Assembly: GCF_000472425.1 (NCBI RefSeq)
Contig: NZ_AXAI01000014.1
Coordinates: 124,168 to 188,167, forward strand
Source of the DNA: Bradyrhizobium sp. Tv2a-2
GTDB lineage: Bacteria; Pseudomonadota; Alphaproteobacteria; Rhizobiales; Xanthobacteraceae
Reading direction: 5' to 3'
DNA: 64,000 nt
The position numbers were made by a program, and so were the translations under genes. The notes below the pieces were generated by a model. The model saw only the letters and a program-made list of their open reading frames with translations, was not told the origin of the DNA and searched no databases. Positions 35,480 to 44,394 of this stretch are shown one piece after another. Position 1 is the stretch's first letter; each line of letters opens with the position of its first letter.

Positions 35480-36330
35480 TCCCCTCCGCTTTCGGCTACG
35501 TCCGTGCCAGTTCGCTCGCGAACGCCATTGATCTTCTGCGGCAGGACCCCGAGGGAACAAGGCTCGTTGCCGGTGGCCATACGCTGATCCCGACTCTCAA
35601 GCTTCGGCTTGCTTCGCCCGCCCTGCTGGTCGACATCCGCGGTATCGCGGACATGAGGGGGATATCGATCGACGACAAGGCCATCCGGATCGGCGCACTG
35701 ACTACGCACGCAGAGCTGCTCGCATCCCAGCAACTCAATGACGTGTTTCCGATCTTTCGTCAGACCGCGACGCGGATCGCCGATCCGCAGGTACGCAATC
35801 GCGGCACGATCGGAGGCTCGATCGCTAACGCTGATCCCGCGGCCGATTGGCCGGCGGTCGTGATCGCGTTGAATGCCGAGCTCGAAATTGTCGGACCGAC
35901 CGGCTCTCGACGCGTACCGGCAAAGGACTTCTTCGTGGACATATTTACGACTGTGCTCGAGCCGGCCGAAGTGCTCGCGGCGATCCATCTCCGGCGGCCG
36001 ACATTGGGCGCGCGATTCATCTACCGGAAGATCCGCCATCCTGCCAGTGGCTATGCGGTGGTCGGCGTCGCGGTCGGGCTGCGCATGGAAGATGGCCTCG
36101 TTGCGGAGATGTCAATCGGTGTCACTGGCGCCGCGAGCCATGCCTTTTCAGGGGATGCCGCGACCAGGTTTCTCATGGCCAAGCCACTATCCCACGAGTC
36201 GATCGAGGAAGCCGCCAAACTCGTCAGCGAAGCGACAGAATGCCTATCGGATCGCTACGCCTCAGCGGAGTACCGCGCGAGCCTTGTAAGGACGGAAACA
36301 AAGCGCGCGTTACTTTCGCTCGCGGCGTGA
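35476..36330 (+). CDS. FAD-binding medium subunit of molybdenum hydroxylase (CoxM type)
   Basis: 284 aa. FAD motifs are visible: AGGHTLIPTLKLRLASP near the N terminus and TIGGSIANADPAADWPAVV around residues 114-132. The C-terminal CO_deh_flav_C domain follows. It starts inside the end of the large-subunit gene (ATGA overlap), so the S-L-M subunits are coupled for assembly. Confidence 0.92.
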   Translation: MIPSAFGYVRASSLANAIDLLRQDPEGTRLVAGGHTLIPTLKLRLASPALLVDIRGIADMRGISIDDKAIRIGALTTHAELLASQQLNDVFPIFRQTATRIADPQVRNRGTIGGSIANADPAADWPAVVIALNAELEIVGPTGSRRVPAKDFFVDIFTTVLEPAEVLAAIHLRRPTLGARFIYRKIRHPASGYAVVGVAVGLRMEDGLVAEMSIGVTGAASHAFSGDAATRFLMAKPLSHESIEEAAKLVSEATECLSDRYASAEYRASLVRTETKRALLSLAA

Positions 36331-36347
36331 GGCCACGGTGATGGTGA

Positions 36348-37289
36348 CTAAGCGGACGTTACGTTGGCCTCGAGCCATTTGGTGATGGTGGCTGCGGCAT
36401 CTCCATAAAAAGTCCGATAAAGATCTTCGGTTACGTAGCCGATGTGAGGCGTCGCCAGGACGTTCTCGAGCTTCCGGAAGGGGTGATCGGGCCGCAGCGG
36501 TTCAACGTCGAATACATCAACCGCGGCCCCCGCGATCCGATGCGCCTGCAGCGACTCGATCAGGGCCGTTTCATCGACGATCGGCCCCCGTGATGTATTC
36601 ACGAACCTCGCCGTCGGCTTCATCAGGGCAAACTCGGGCGCTCCGATCAGGCCTCTAGTGCGACCGCTCAGAACAAGATGGACCGTGACAACATCTGCCT
36701 CGCGGAACAGCATCTGCTTGTCGACAAGTGTTGCGCCGGCGGCGCTGGCCTTATCCTCGGTCAGGTTTTGGCTCCAGGCGATTACCTTCATCCCGAACGC
36801 CACACCGATGCGCGCAACCTCTCTCCCGATGTTGCCTAACCCAATGACCCCAAGATTTTTGCCCCGCAGGTTTGAACCTAGCCCCATCTGCCAGCCGCCC
36901 GCTTTCAGGGAAGCGGCCTCACGGTCGATTCCTCGCATGCTCGCCAGGATCAGCGACCACGTGCACTCGATGGTCGGCGTGGAATCGTAGCCCGTCGCGC
37001 TGACGGCGATGCCGAGATCGGTCGCGGCCTGGCTGTCGATGGACGCATTTCGTGGTCCTGTCGAAGCAACCAGCCTCAGGTTCGGTAACTGACGCAGGAT
37101 TTCCCTTGGAAGCGGCGTGCGCTCACGCATGACGCATACCACATCGAACGGCCGCAGCCGTTCGATCACGGCCGAGTGGTCGGCCACGTGGTCGTTGAAC
37201 ACGGTGATCTCGGCGTGCCGACGGACGCCAGACCAGTCGGCGAGCCGTAGCGCTACGTTCTGGTAATCGTCGAGGATCGCGACCTTCAT
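36348..37289 (-). CDS. D-2-hydroxyacid dehydrogenase
   Basis: 313 aa. The NAD-binding motif GLGNIG is near residue 150. Catalytic residues are visible: Arg in NTSRGPIVDE, Glu in VFDVEPL and His in TPHIGYV. These enzymes reduce 2-oxo acids (glyoxylate, hydroxypyruvate, phenylpyruvate types); the substrate is not clear. It is convergent with the molybdenum-hydroxylase operon and adjacent to a hydrolase stump on its own strand. Confidence 0.9.
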   Translation of the reverse strand: MKVAILDDYQNVALRLADWSGVRRHAEITVFNDHVADHSAVIERLRPFDVVCVMRERTPLPREILRQLPNLRLVASTGPRNASIDSQAATDLGIAVSATGYDSTPTIECTWSLILASMRGIDREAASLKAGGWQMGLGSNLRGKNLGVIGLGNIGREVARIGVAFGMKVIAWSQNLTEDKASAAGATLVDKQMLFREADVVTVHLVLSGRTRGLIGAPEFALMKPTARFVNTSRGPIVDETALIESLQAHRIAGAAVDVFDVEPLRPDHPFRKLENVLATPHIGYVTEDLYRTFYGDAAATITKWLEANVTSA

Positions 37290-37301
37290 TGCATCCCTCC
37301 G

Positions 37302-37415
37302 TCAGGTTCGTGGCCAGCCACCATGACCAGTGACCCACTCCAGCATCGAGAGATGCCCTGTGCCCGACACAACTTGCAAGACGGCTTGCGGAATGCGCGT
37401 CAGCGGCTCTTCCTG
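37302..37415 (-). pseudogene. C-terminal stump of an alpha/beta hydrolase
   Basis: The minus frame ends with EEPLTRIPQAVLQVVSGTGH followed by LSMLEW. The GxGHLSMLE pattern carries the catalytic His of alpha/beta hydrolases. About 38 codons remain and no upstream hydrolase sequence is visible. The remaining gap (37416-37733) shows nothing else. Confidence 0.6.
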
Positions 37416-37733
37416 AGCGTATCGACTGTGTGGGCTTTGTCGAGTTCGCCCGCCATGACCGCCGTGGGTACGGTGGGCGATTATGTACTTTAAAGCACGT
37501 AATCGCCAAGTCCTCGGGTGAAAGTACATCACCCCATGTTCCAATCGCGCCACCAACCGAAAGTGAAAAGACGCCGCCTCAATTGGCGGCCTCTTTCATT
37601 TCGCGAATGTCACCAGCTGGCCCGCGGCGGCTACTGGACTTGGTGCCGACGGCAGCTTTGCGCCGGAAACCGCCCTCCCCGCGAAGTCGCGTTCGACCCC
37701 AACGATCATTGGCGACTTCGGCCCTCGACACTC

Positions 37734-37777
37734 TTGACAGGCGAAGCGAGACATCCATATACCATCCATATGGATGG
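37734..37777 (+). promoter_or_regulatory. Sigma-70-like promoter overlapped by a 16-bp palindrome
   Basis: TTGACA (37734-37739), 18-bp spacer, TATACC (37758-37763). The perfect palindrome CCATCCATATGGATGG at 37762-37777 covers the end of the -10 and the expected start site. A further half-repeat ATCCATAT is at 37753. The CopG-type gene immediately downstream probably represses this promoter. Confidence 0.65.
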
Positions 37778-37784
37778 TGGAAGG

Positions 37785-38216
37785 ATGGTCGAGATCATGA
37801 CAGGCAATGTGCACGAGCTTCGGCCAAAGACCCCCGAGAGCGAGAAGATTACGATCAATCTTGGTTTCGTCGACCTTGGTCACATCGATTTAATGGTGCA
37901 GGAGGGATTTTACTCGAACCGCACCGATTTCATCCGAACCGCAATCCGCAACCAACTCGAACGTCATTCCGAGGTAGTCAGGCAATCCACGGCCCGAAAA
38001 AGTCTTGACCTCGGTCTGCGGAATTACAGCCGCGAAGATCTCGAAGCGGCACGACGGGCTGGCGAGATGCTGCACATCAACGTGTTGGGCCTTGCGACCA
38101 TCGCCCAGGACGTCACGCCCGCGCTTGCTCGCGCGACCATTGCCTCGGTCTCCGTGTTGGGAGCTTTACATGCCAGCCCGGCTGTCAAGGCCGCTCTGGC
38201 CGACAGGATGCGGTGA
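37785..38216 (+). CDS. CopG/ribbon-helix-helix regulator
   Basis: 143 aa from the ATG at 37785; ATGs at 37770 and 37797 are alternatives. Residues ~17-60 form the ribbon-helix-helix (KITINLGFVDLGHIDLMVQE followed by GFYSNRTDFIRTAIRNQL). A C-terminal ~80-residue extension of unknown function ends in an Ala-rich helix. It is followed after 3 bp by a PHB-depolymerase-type esterase, and its promoter carries a palindrome. A repressor of this two-gene unit is the simplest reading. Confidence 0.82.
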   Translation: MVEIMTGNVHELRPKTPESEKITINLGFVDLGHIDLMVQEGFYSNRTDFIRTAIRNQLERHSEVVRQSTARKSLDLGLRNYSREDLEAARRAGEMLHINVLGLATIAQDVTPALARATIASVSVLGALHASPAVKAALADRMR

Positions 38217-38219
38217 CAG

Positions 38220-39440
38220 ATGATGTTGGAACAGGACATTATTCGCGAAGCCACGCGCCTCACCCGTGCGGGCCGGCTCATCGAAGCAACCGCACTCCTT
38301 CAGCGCATGCTTCGCGGTGCGACCGCGCCGGGCACGACATTTGGCACTGCCAGTGACACCACGCTTGCCAGGCGCGAGCCACCAATCATTGATGCGAAAG
38401 CCAGCCACATCGAGGAGACAGATCGTCCGCACTCCCGAGCCACTCCCTTGCACTTGCTCAGCGAGGAGTTGCCCGGTCGTACCAAGAAGCGCGGGCCCGG
38501 ATTGCGGGTTGGAATTAAGCGCGCCCCGCCTTCCGCGCCAGACATCAAGCCCGAGGGCACAAAGTTCATCGAAGGCATCTACAGCAATCCAGCGGGAAGC
38601 CGTACTTACAAGCTCTTCATTCCCAGCCGTTATCGGGGGCAACCGCTTCCTTTGATCGTCATGCTACACGGCTGCACCCAATCGCCTGATGATTTTGCCG
38701 CCGGCACGAGGATGAACTTTGTCGCAGAAGAACAAACCTGCTTTGTGGTCTATCCGGCGCAGCCCAGTGAGGCAAACCATGCGAAATGCTGGAACTGGTT
38801 TCGCACAGCCGACCAGCAGCGGGGCAGAGGTGAACCTTCGCTGATCGCGGGCATCACGCGCCGGATTGTGCGCGACTATTCGGTTGACCTGAAGCGCGTC
38901 TACATTGGCGGATTGTCGGCAGGAGCGGCAGCGGCCGCTATCATGGGAGCAACATACTCCGATCTGTACGCGGCAATCGGCATACACTCTGGCCTCGCCT
39001 GTGGGGCCGCCATTGACCTTCCCTCTGCGTTTGTCGCTATGCGACAAGGTGGTTCAGTCGCTTCCTCCGGGTCTGGCGACAGTGCAATTCCAACTGGCGG
39101 CCCGACTGTCCCGACCATTGTTTTTCATGGCGATCGCGACATAACGGTGCATCCAAGCAACGCCGATCATATTCTTGAACAGTCGGCGAGAACAACGAGC
39201 ACGCGGAAGACAATGTATCGCGGCCGGGTACCTGGAGGACATGCCTATACCCGCACTGTCCATACCGACGCGAGTGGGCGCGGAATCCTTGAGCACTGGA
39301 ACATCCATGGCGCCGGACACGCGTGGTCGGGAGGCAGCTCTGCCGGCTCCTACACTGATCCGCGAGGACCGGACGCTACTAGGGAAATGCTGCGGTTCTT
39401 CCTCGAGCACTCGCTACCTCAACAGCCAGGTTGGAGTTAG
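38220..39440 (+). CDS. PHB depolymerase family esterase (LpqC type)
   Basis: 406 aa. After a ~115-residue poorly structured N-terminal part comes the esterase domain: LIVMLHGCTQSPDDFA (oxyanion region), nucleophile GLSAG (about residue 230), Asp in FHGDRDITVHP and His in HGAGHAWSGG. No signal peptide, so it is probably an intracellular enzyme acting on polyhydroxyalkanoate or other short-chain esters. The long N-terminal region resembles those of intracellular Bradyrhizobium relatives. It follows the CopG gene by 3 bp. Confidence 0.87.
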   Translation: MMLEQDIIREATRLTRAGRLIEATALLQRMLRGATAPGTTFGTASDTTLARREPPIIDAKASHIEETDRPHSRATPLHLLSEELPGRTKKRGPGLRVGIKRAPPSAPDIKPEGTKFIEGIYSNPAGSRTYKLFIPSRYRGQPLPLIVMLHGCTQSPDDFAAGTRMNFVAEEQTCFVVYPAQPSEANHAKCWNWFRTADQQRGRGEPSLIAGITRRIVRDYSVDLKRVYIGGLSAGAAAAAIMGATYSDLYAAIGIHSGLACGAAIDLPSAFVAMRQGGSVASSGSGDSAIPTGGPTVPTIVFHGDRDITVHPSNADHILEQSARTTSTRKTMYRGRVPGGHAYTRTVHTDASGRGILEHWNIHGAGHAWSGGSSAGSYTDPRGPDATREMLRFFLEHSLPQQPGWS

Positions 39441-39578
39441 TTCGTCGCGGCACTTTTGAGCATCCTCGTGGATACGGTGAACCAAACTCTTCATCGCCTC
39501 CATTACGATGATCTCGCCGGCCTCCTGTACGAAATGGCCCGCTTCCGGAAGTTCGAGCGGGGGCGGAAGCCCAAGCCT
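39418..39578 (-). pseudogene. C-terminal stump of a haloalkane-dehalogenase-like hydrolase
   Basis: Read on the minus strand: PPPLELPEAGHFVQEAGEII, then VMEAMKSLVHRIHEDAQKCR. The PEAGHFVQE pattern contains the catalytic His of haloalkane dehalogenase/epoxide hydrolase-type enzymes. A stop codon bounds it upstream (39579-39581), and its 3' end overlaps the esterase gene end on the other strand. Only ~54 codons remain. Confidence 0.65.
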
Positions 39579-40013
39579 TCAGCGGAAGTCTGGTGGCGGA
39601 TCACCTGGCGCGCAGCTTTTCGATGCGACAATTTGACGTTGAACCCGGTGCCGAGCGTAGAGTCAAAACTAGTACTCCCGGACTTCACCCTCCCTAAGCT
39701 GGTCCGGGAGACAACCCCCAAGGTTGGCGGCCCCGCCGCATCGCCATGCTCGGGGCCGTTCTAGCGTATCCACGGGAGCGATCGAGGAACTACAAAAAAG
39801 ACCCGCCATTCGCGGCGGCCCAGGCTAGCGAGGAAAACAAGGATAGCCGATCTGGCGGTCACGCTACGCGACGCTGCTCATACATGTGAAGGGCGCTCGC
39901 CGGCCGAGTACAAGGCCGAGCTCAATCTCGTCACCGGGCTGGCTTGAGATGTACGACGTTGTCCGGCTGATCGAGGCCGGCGCCGCGCTAATCGCCTGCC
40001 TCCGCGCCGCTAC
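39579..40013. other. Intergenic region, nothing recognised
   Basis: 435 bp. Open frames are short, lack ribosome sites, and I recognise no protein or repeat. Confidence 0.4.
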
Positions 40014-40373
40014 TCACCTGTGCTCGAGGATGACGTCCCTGACCTTTGCATTGAAACCTTGTTTCTCAAGCTCATCATTGATTGAATCGACGTGTCGCTG
40101 AAGGTCCAGATGGGACGTGCCAGGCGCCCAGCCCGGGGGATCGTCGGCCCACTGCCCTGGCGAATCCGGCGGATTCGCAGGAAGACGTGCGGGCGAAACA
40201 AGTCTGCAAGCGTCAGCACAAGGCATCTTGGGAAGACAAATGAAGAAAACCGATTGAGCGCCTCCCAACGACACATGCTCCTCATACTGACAACATGGGC
40301 AGGCGGATGCCGCATAGGGCATTCCGAATGTAACCAGTGTTATTGCGACTGCCGCTAGAGACCGACGTTTCAT
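40014..40373 (-). CDS. Small secreted Cys-containing protein, 119 aa
   Basis: AGGAGG lies 6 nt before the ATG at 40373. The N terminus MKRRSLAAVAITLVTFGMPY followed by AASA is a good signal peptide, cut just before CPCC. The mature part has several cysteines (CPCC, FFICLPKMPC, CADAC) and a polar helical C terminus. No known domain; a periplasmic protein with disulfides or a metal site is plausible. Confidence 0.65.
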   Translation of the reverse strand: MKRRSLAAVAITLVTFGMPYAASACPCCQYEEHVSLGGAQSVFFICLPKMPCADACRLVSPARLPANPPDSPGQWADDPPGWAPGTSHLDLQRHVDSINDELEKQGFNAKVRDVILEHR

Positions 40374-40573
40374 GGACGCCTCCTAGTGACTTGGCATTCT
40401 GCCCAGTGACACTACAGCTCGCGCGCGCCATCAAATGTGAACCAGTTCACAGATGTTCATTGAGTTCGCGCGATACCTTTTTTCGCCGTCGATCGTACCG
40501 TCCAGCGACGACCACGACATCTATCTGTACTTGATGATCTTGGCTGCCGGCTTGGCAGGATCTGGCGACCCAC

Positions 40574-40954
40574 CTATACGCCGGAAGCATCCGGCGATGA
40601 GCCGGGCCACGGATCTAGAGGCCGAGAGGTAGCGGCCGGTCCCGCGGTCGACCGGAGTGGATAGCGATCGAGGAAGTCCTGCAACGAGGCTGGGGTATCG
40701 CCCGCGATGCGGGCGCGCAGCTCGTCGGCAATTTCTTGTGTTGCGTCCCTCGACCATCCCTCCCCGGCGTTGAAGGCAACGATCCAGGCGGGGCTCTGAT
40801 ACTGCCCGTCGAGGAGATCGCGGATCAAGGTATCGCGATCGGTGTCGTCCTCGTCAGTCGCTCGCCAGGTCCGTCCCAGTCTTCCGCCGAGATCGTCCAG
40901 GACCAGGTAAACGACGTCAGCGTTTTCTGGTGCAATCGACGGCGAGGCACGCAT
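40574..40954 (-). CDS. Hypothetical acidic protein, 126 aa
   Basis: From the ATG at 40954 with GAGGAG about 8 nt upstream: MRASPSIAPENADVVYLVLD begins a compact cytosolic protein with many acidic residues (RATDEDDTDRDTLIRDLLDG) and a helical C terminus, then a Pro/Ser-rich tail. The start and composition suggest a real gene. No domain recognised; function unknown. Confidence 0.6.
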   Translation of the reverse strand: MRASPSIAPENADVVYLVLDDLGGRLGRTWRATDEDDTDRDTLIRDLLDGQYQSPAWIVAFNAGEGWSRDATQEIADELRARIAGDTPASLQDFLDRYPLRSTAGPAATSRPLDPWPGSSPDASGV

Positions 40955-41257
40955 TACACAGCTCCTCTTCCCAAGGCAGCTCATGGGCCGAAGATAGGCG
41001 GTGGCGCGGCAGGAGTCGAATCGGAATCGCTGGGATGAAACTCCAAACAGTGATTGCCCAGCTAGAATGGCGCTCAACACACTGTTAGTTGACACCCGGA
41101 TAAGCCACCAGCCACCGTCAGTCTCCGGTCGTCAGTCAGAAAATCGAAAGCCCGGGTCATAGTGCCCACCGGCGCTTGCTGATCGAGGAGCACTTGCGCC
41201 GAAGGCGACGCCGTCCATTGCGAGAGACACCATCAGCATCTTGCTGCGCTGCCCAAC

Positions 41258-41452
41258 TCAAGCTTCGATGTCCGCCTTCGCCAATTCCAAGCCGTGTCTG
41301 CGGCCCTCGGCGATGCCCTCTGCAATCGCCCTCACGACAACCTCAACATCAGCGGGATGGAGGTGGTCGAGGGGCTTCCAGGAGCGTGCGATTTGGCGGG
41401 CACGCTCCAAGTCCCCGTATAACGGTATCGGAGGAGGCGGTCTGATTGGCAC
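41258..41452 (-). CDS. Hypothetical protein, 64 aa
   Basis: 64 aa: a Pro-rich start (MPIRPPPPIPLYGDLERARQ) and a helical remainder (DVEVVVRAIAEGIAEGRRHG). The regular heptad-like helix favours coding, but no ribosome site or domain was identified. Function unknown. Confidence 0.4.
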   Translation of the reverse strand: MPIRPPPPIPLYGDLERARQIARSWKPLDHLHPADVEVVVRAIAEGIAEGRRHGLELAKADIEA

Positions 41453-41669
41453 CTTTTGGAACTCCGCAATCAGAGCCTACCTCATTCAGAGCGGCCCAGT
41501 TATGCTTTTGATCGGCCACTCGGGCGTTTTGTTTTGGCCAATTGCATTGCTGGAAGTGACGCGCGCATGCGCTCGACCAAGTCCGGAGGAGGAGCGGCTT
41601 CGACCCGCATACCGGCAGCGATGGCGATTACCGCCACTTCGGCGATATCCACTGCCCGCTCGCACATGT

Positions 41670-41957
41670 TCATCGCGCATCAAAGAACGGGTTTAACTTG
41701 CACTTCGTGATGGTGTTGCGGCGCAGGAAGCGCTCGGTTTCGAGCGTGATGCGTTCGGGCTTGTTCTTGATGCTGCGCGGGAAGTGGATGTTTGGCAACC
41801 AGAACTCTTCCTGTTCCTCCCGGCCAACCGACGTTCGGCGACCTGCTTGCTTGGCGAACGTTAATGGGCGTAGGTGGAGATGCCAATCCGATTGCCAGCT
41901 CCTTGATTGCGAGCTTTCTTGACCGTGTATTCACCGCCGGTCAGGTAGCAGGTCTGG
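41670..41957 (-). pseudogene. Decayed coding fragments of unknown origin
   Basis: On the minus strand, two adjacent frames look protein-like. The first reads YLTGGEYTVKKARNQGAGNR to a stop near 41860; the second reads REEQEEFWLPNIHFPRSIKN then KPERITLETERFLRRNTITK to a stop at 41670. They appear to be pieces of one or two genes interrupted by frameshift or deletion. I do not recognise the family. Confidence 0.35.
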
Positions 41958-41958
41958 T

Positions 41959-43227
41959 CTAGGCCGCAGCGAGGGCGCCGACAGCACGCCGGCGCATGCG
42001 GTGGAGCAGCCAGAATGCGATCGCCATGTTCACGATGTTCCAGGCGATGCCACTGACCAGCGCCGCTGCGTAGGAACCGGTCCAGTCGTAGATCGCGCCA
42101 GCCAGCCAGCCGCCCAGCGCCATGCCAGCGAGCGTGGTTGAGATGGCGACGCTGACACGAAGACCGGCCTCCTGCGCCGGGAACAGCTCACGGATGATCA
42201 CCGCATAGCTCGGCACGATGCCACCTTGCGTCAGGCCGAAAACGGCGGAAATGACATAGAGTGAAACCAGCCCGTCGAACGGCAGATAGAGCGCGAGTGC
42301 AATAGCCTGCATGGTCGAGCCCAGCAGCAAGCTTGGCAGGCCGCCGATGCGGTCCAACACCCAGCCGAAGATCAGACGGCTCGCCACACCAAAGCCGAGC
42401 ATTAGCGCCAGCATCTCGGCGCCGCGCGCAGGGCCATATCCTAAATCGGCACAGTAGGCGACCAGGTGGACCTGCGGCATCGACATGGCAACGCAGCAGC
42501 ACAGACCAGCGAAGGCCAGCAAACCTTGGGCGACATTCGGCGCCAAGCCAATAGCTCGGCTGACATTGGCGGTGTTTGCGGCTTCGACGGAAGTCTTGCG
42601 GAATATCGGCCGCCGCCGCAGAACCAGGGCGAGCGGCAGCATGGTCGCCAGGCAGAATATGCCGATGCCGATATGGGTCTGGCGCCAGCCGACCTCAGCG
42701 ATGAAATGTTGGACGATTGGTGGCCAGACCACGCCGGCAAGAGAGCTGCCGGCGGTAGCTAAGGAGATGGCGAGGCCGCGGTGCCTATCGAACCACAGCG
42801 AGGCGTCGGCCACCAACGGCGCGAAGCTCGCCGCCGCGCCGAGGCCGATGGTGACGCCGGAGACAACCGCGAAAACGGGCAGGCTCGGAGCGGAGGCAGT
42901 GAGGACGTAACCGAGGCTCATTAGGATCGTGCCCCCGGCTAGTGGTGGCAAGATGCCGAAGCGATCCGCCAATCGGCCGACAATGATGCCGCCGATCATG
43001 AAGCCGACGGTGGTGAGCGTGTAGGGCAGAGTCGCGTCGGCGCGAGGCACGTTGAAATCGGTTTGCACTGCCGGCAGCGCAACCACTAGAGACCACATGC
43101 CCACGCAGCCCAGTGTGCTGAGGGTGATGGAGACGGCGAGGCGGATCCAGGAATACGAAGTCTCGTTCGACGGCAGTTCAGGCGGCACTTGGTGGGCTTC
43201 CAGAGGTTTGTTGTGTAAGTCAGCCAT
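41959..43227 (-). CDS. Major facilitator superfamily transporter
   Basis: 422 aa from the ATG at 43227 (MADLHNKPLEAHQ). Twelve hydrophobic segments; the loop motif GRLADRFG after the second segment and its weaker repeat GWVLDRIGG in the second half are characteristic. This resembles the oxalate/formate-type (monocarboxylate-type) branch by general pattern. Substrate unknown. It is divergent from a truncated LysR-family gene that may once have regulated it. Confidence 0.9.
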   Translation of the reverse strand: MADLHNKPLEAHQVPPELPSNETSYSWIRLAVSITLSTLGCVGMWSLVVALPAVQTDFNVPRADATLPYTLTTVGFMIGGIIVGRLADRFGILPPLAGGTILMSLGYVLTASAPSLPVFAVVSGVTIGLGAAASFAPLVADASLWFDRHRGLAISLATAGSSLAGVVWPPIVQHFIAEVGWRQTHIGIGIFCLATMLPLALVLRRRPIFRKTSVEAANTANVSRAIGLAPNVAQGLLAFAGLCCCVAMSMPQVHLVAYCADLGYGPARGAEMLALMLGFGVASRLIFGWVLDRIGGLPSLLLGSTMQAIALALYLPFDGLVSLYVISAVFGLTQGGIVPSYAVIIRELFPAQEAGLRVSVAISTTLAGMALGGWLAGAIYDWTGSYAAALVSGIAWNIVNMAIAFWLLHRMRRRAVGALAAA

Positions 43228-43324
43228 ACGGCCCGCCTTCACCAGCGACAAAGCAGGATTTCTCTTTTGTCGAGCGAGCAAAACTCATGCACCCTGCGGC
43301 CCACCGCATATCTCGGAGCCGGCC

Positions 43325-43915
43325 ATGACCTATCTGCTGCCGCCACTCAATGCCCTGCGCGCCTTTGAGGCCGCCGCCCGCCATCTCAGCTTCAAGCAGG
43401 CCGCCCATGAGCTGCACGTCACTGCCGGTGCCGTCAGCCAGCAAGTCCGCCTGCTGGAGGAGCGGCTTGGGGTGCAGCTGTTCGAGCGGCTGACGCGGCA
43501 AGTAATCCTGACTGCTGCAGGGGAAACCTATCTAGTGCGGGTACGTCAGGCGTTTCGTTGTCTTGCCGACGCCACCGTCGAGCTCAGGCCTGAGGGCGTC
43601 ACGAGTCTGCTGCATATCGGCCTGCATGCCAGTTTCGACGTTGATGGGCTGCGCACGCGCCTGGCGCAGTTCCGCCAGGCCCAGCCACAGGTAGCCATTC
43701 GCCTCAGCCAGCCGGCTGGCCTGCACGAACTCATCGAGGGCAAGGTCGATGTGGTGATAGCGGAAAGGTTGCGGCGGTATCCGGGTTACAGGTGCGAGCC
43801 TCTAGAGAATGGCTTTCTGATAGGCCCGCTCGGTACCGCGGATTGTCCCGAGATCGAAACCCTGCGTTGCTGCCTGCTTGGCCACGTCGAACTCGAACCC
43901 ACTACCACAACCTAG
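43325..43915 (+). pseudogene. LysR family regulator, C-terminally truncated
   Basis: 196 codons. The N-terminal HTH (LNALRAFEAAARHLSFKQAA, LHVTAGAVSQQVRLLEERLG) is intact and of the GcvA type, and the first part of the effector domain is present. LysR proteins are normally ~300 aa; here the frame ends in an unrelated run (VELEPTTTT) about 100 residues early, and no continuation was seen downstream. Without the second lobe it could bind DNA but probably not respond to a ligand. It is divergent from the MFS gene. Confidence 0.75.
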
Positions 43916-44394
43916 GCACCACCGGTCGTCGACACGGCAAGCACAGCAGCCAGACCATCTAGGCCTTTCTTTTCTGCTCGAACACAGCGCTTGTGTCCAT
44001 TCTTGGTCGGGCGCAGATCAGCATGGCGTCCAATGCGCCGAGAGGACCGCTACTGGGCCCCAAGCAACGGCTTGGGGACGCCTGCTTCCCTAATCGGCCG
44101 TTTGAGGTCAAGCGCTCTCAGAGACGCCCACGGTACCACAGTCAGTTGATGGGTCAGCATCGCTGAGCATGTGCGACGCACAGCTGCTAGGAACGATGTC
44201 GCCTTCTGGTCCTTTGCCATGTCATTGGAGTCGCACGTCCGCTTTGCGCGTGGTTGGATAGAAGCGCTGCGGGAACTCGCCTCGCTGCGCTCCATGTTGT
44301 AAACAGGTGCTTTCTCGTTCGTAGCGTTCGATTGCTTCGTGCTGATCACGATGACGGCAACACCAAGATCTCCACCAGATGAAGGAACGGAGCT
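43916..44394. other. Intergenic region, nothing recognised
   Basis: 479 bp between the truncated LysR gene and the secreted hydrolase. Minus-strand frames are open but I see no family and no ribosome site. Confidence 0.4.
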
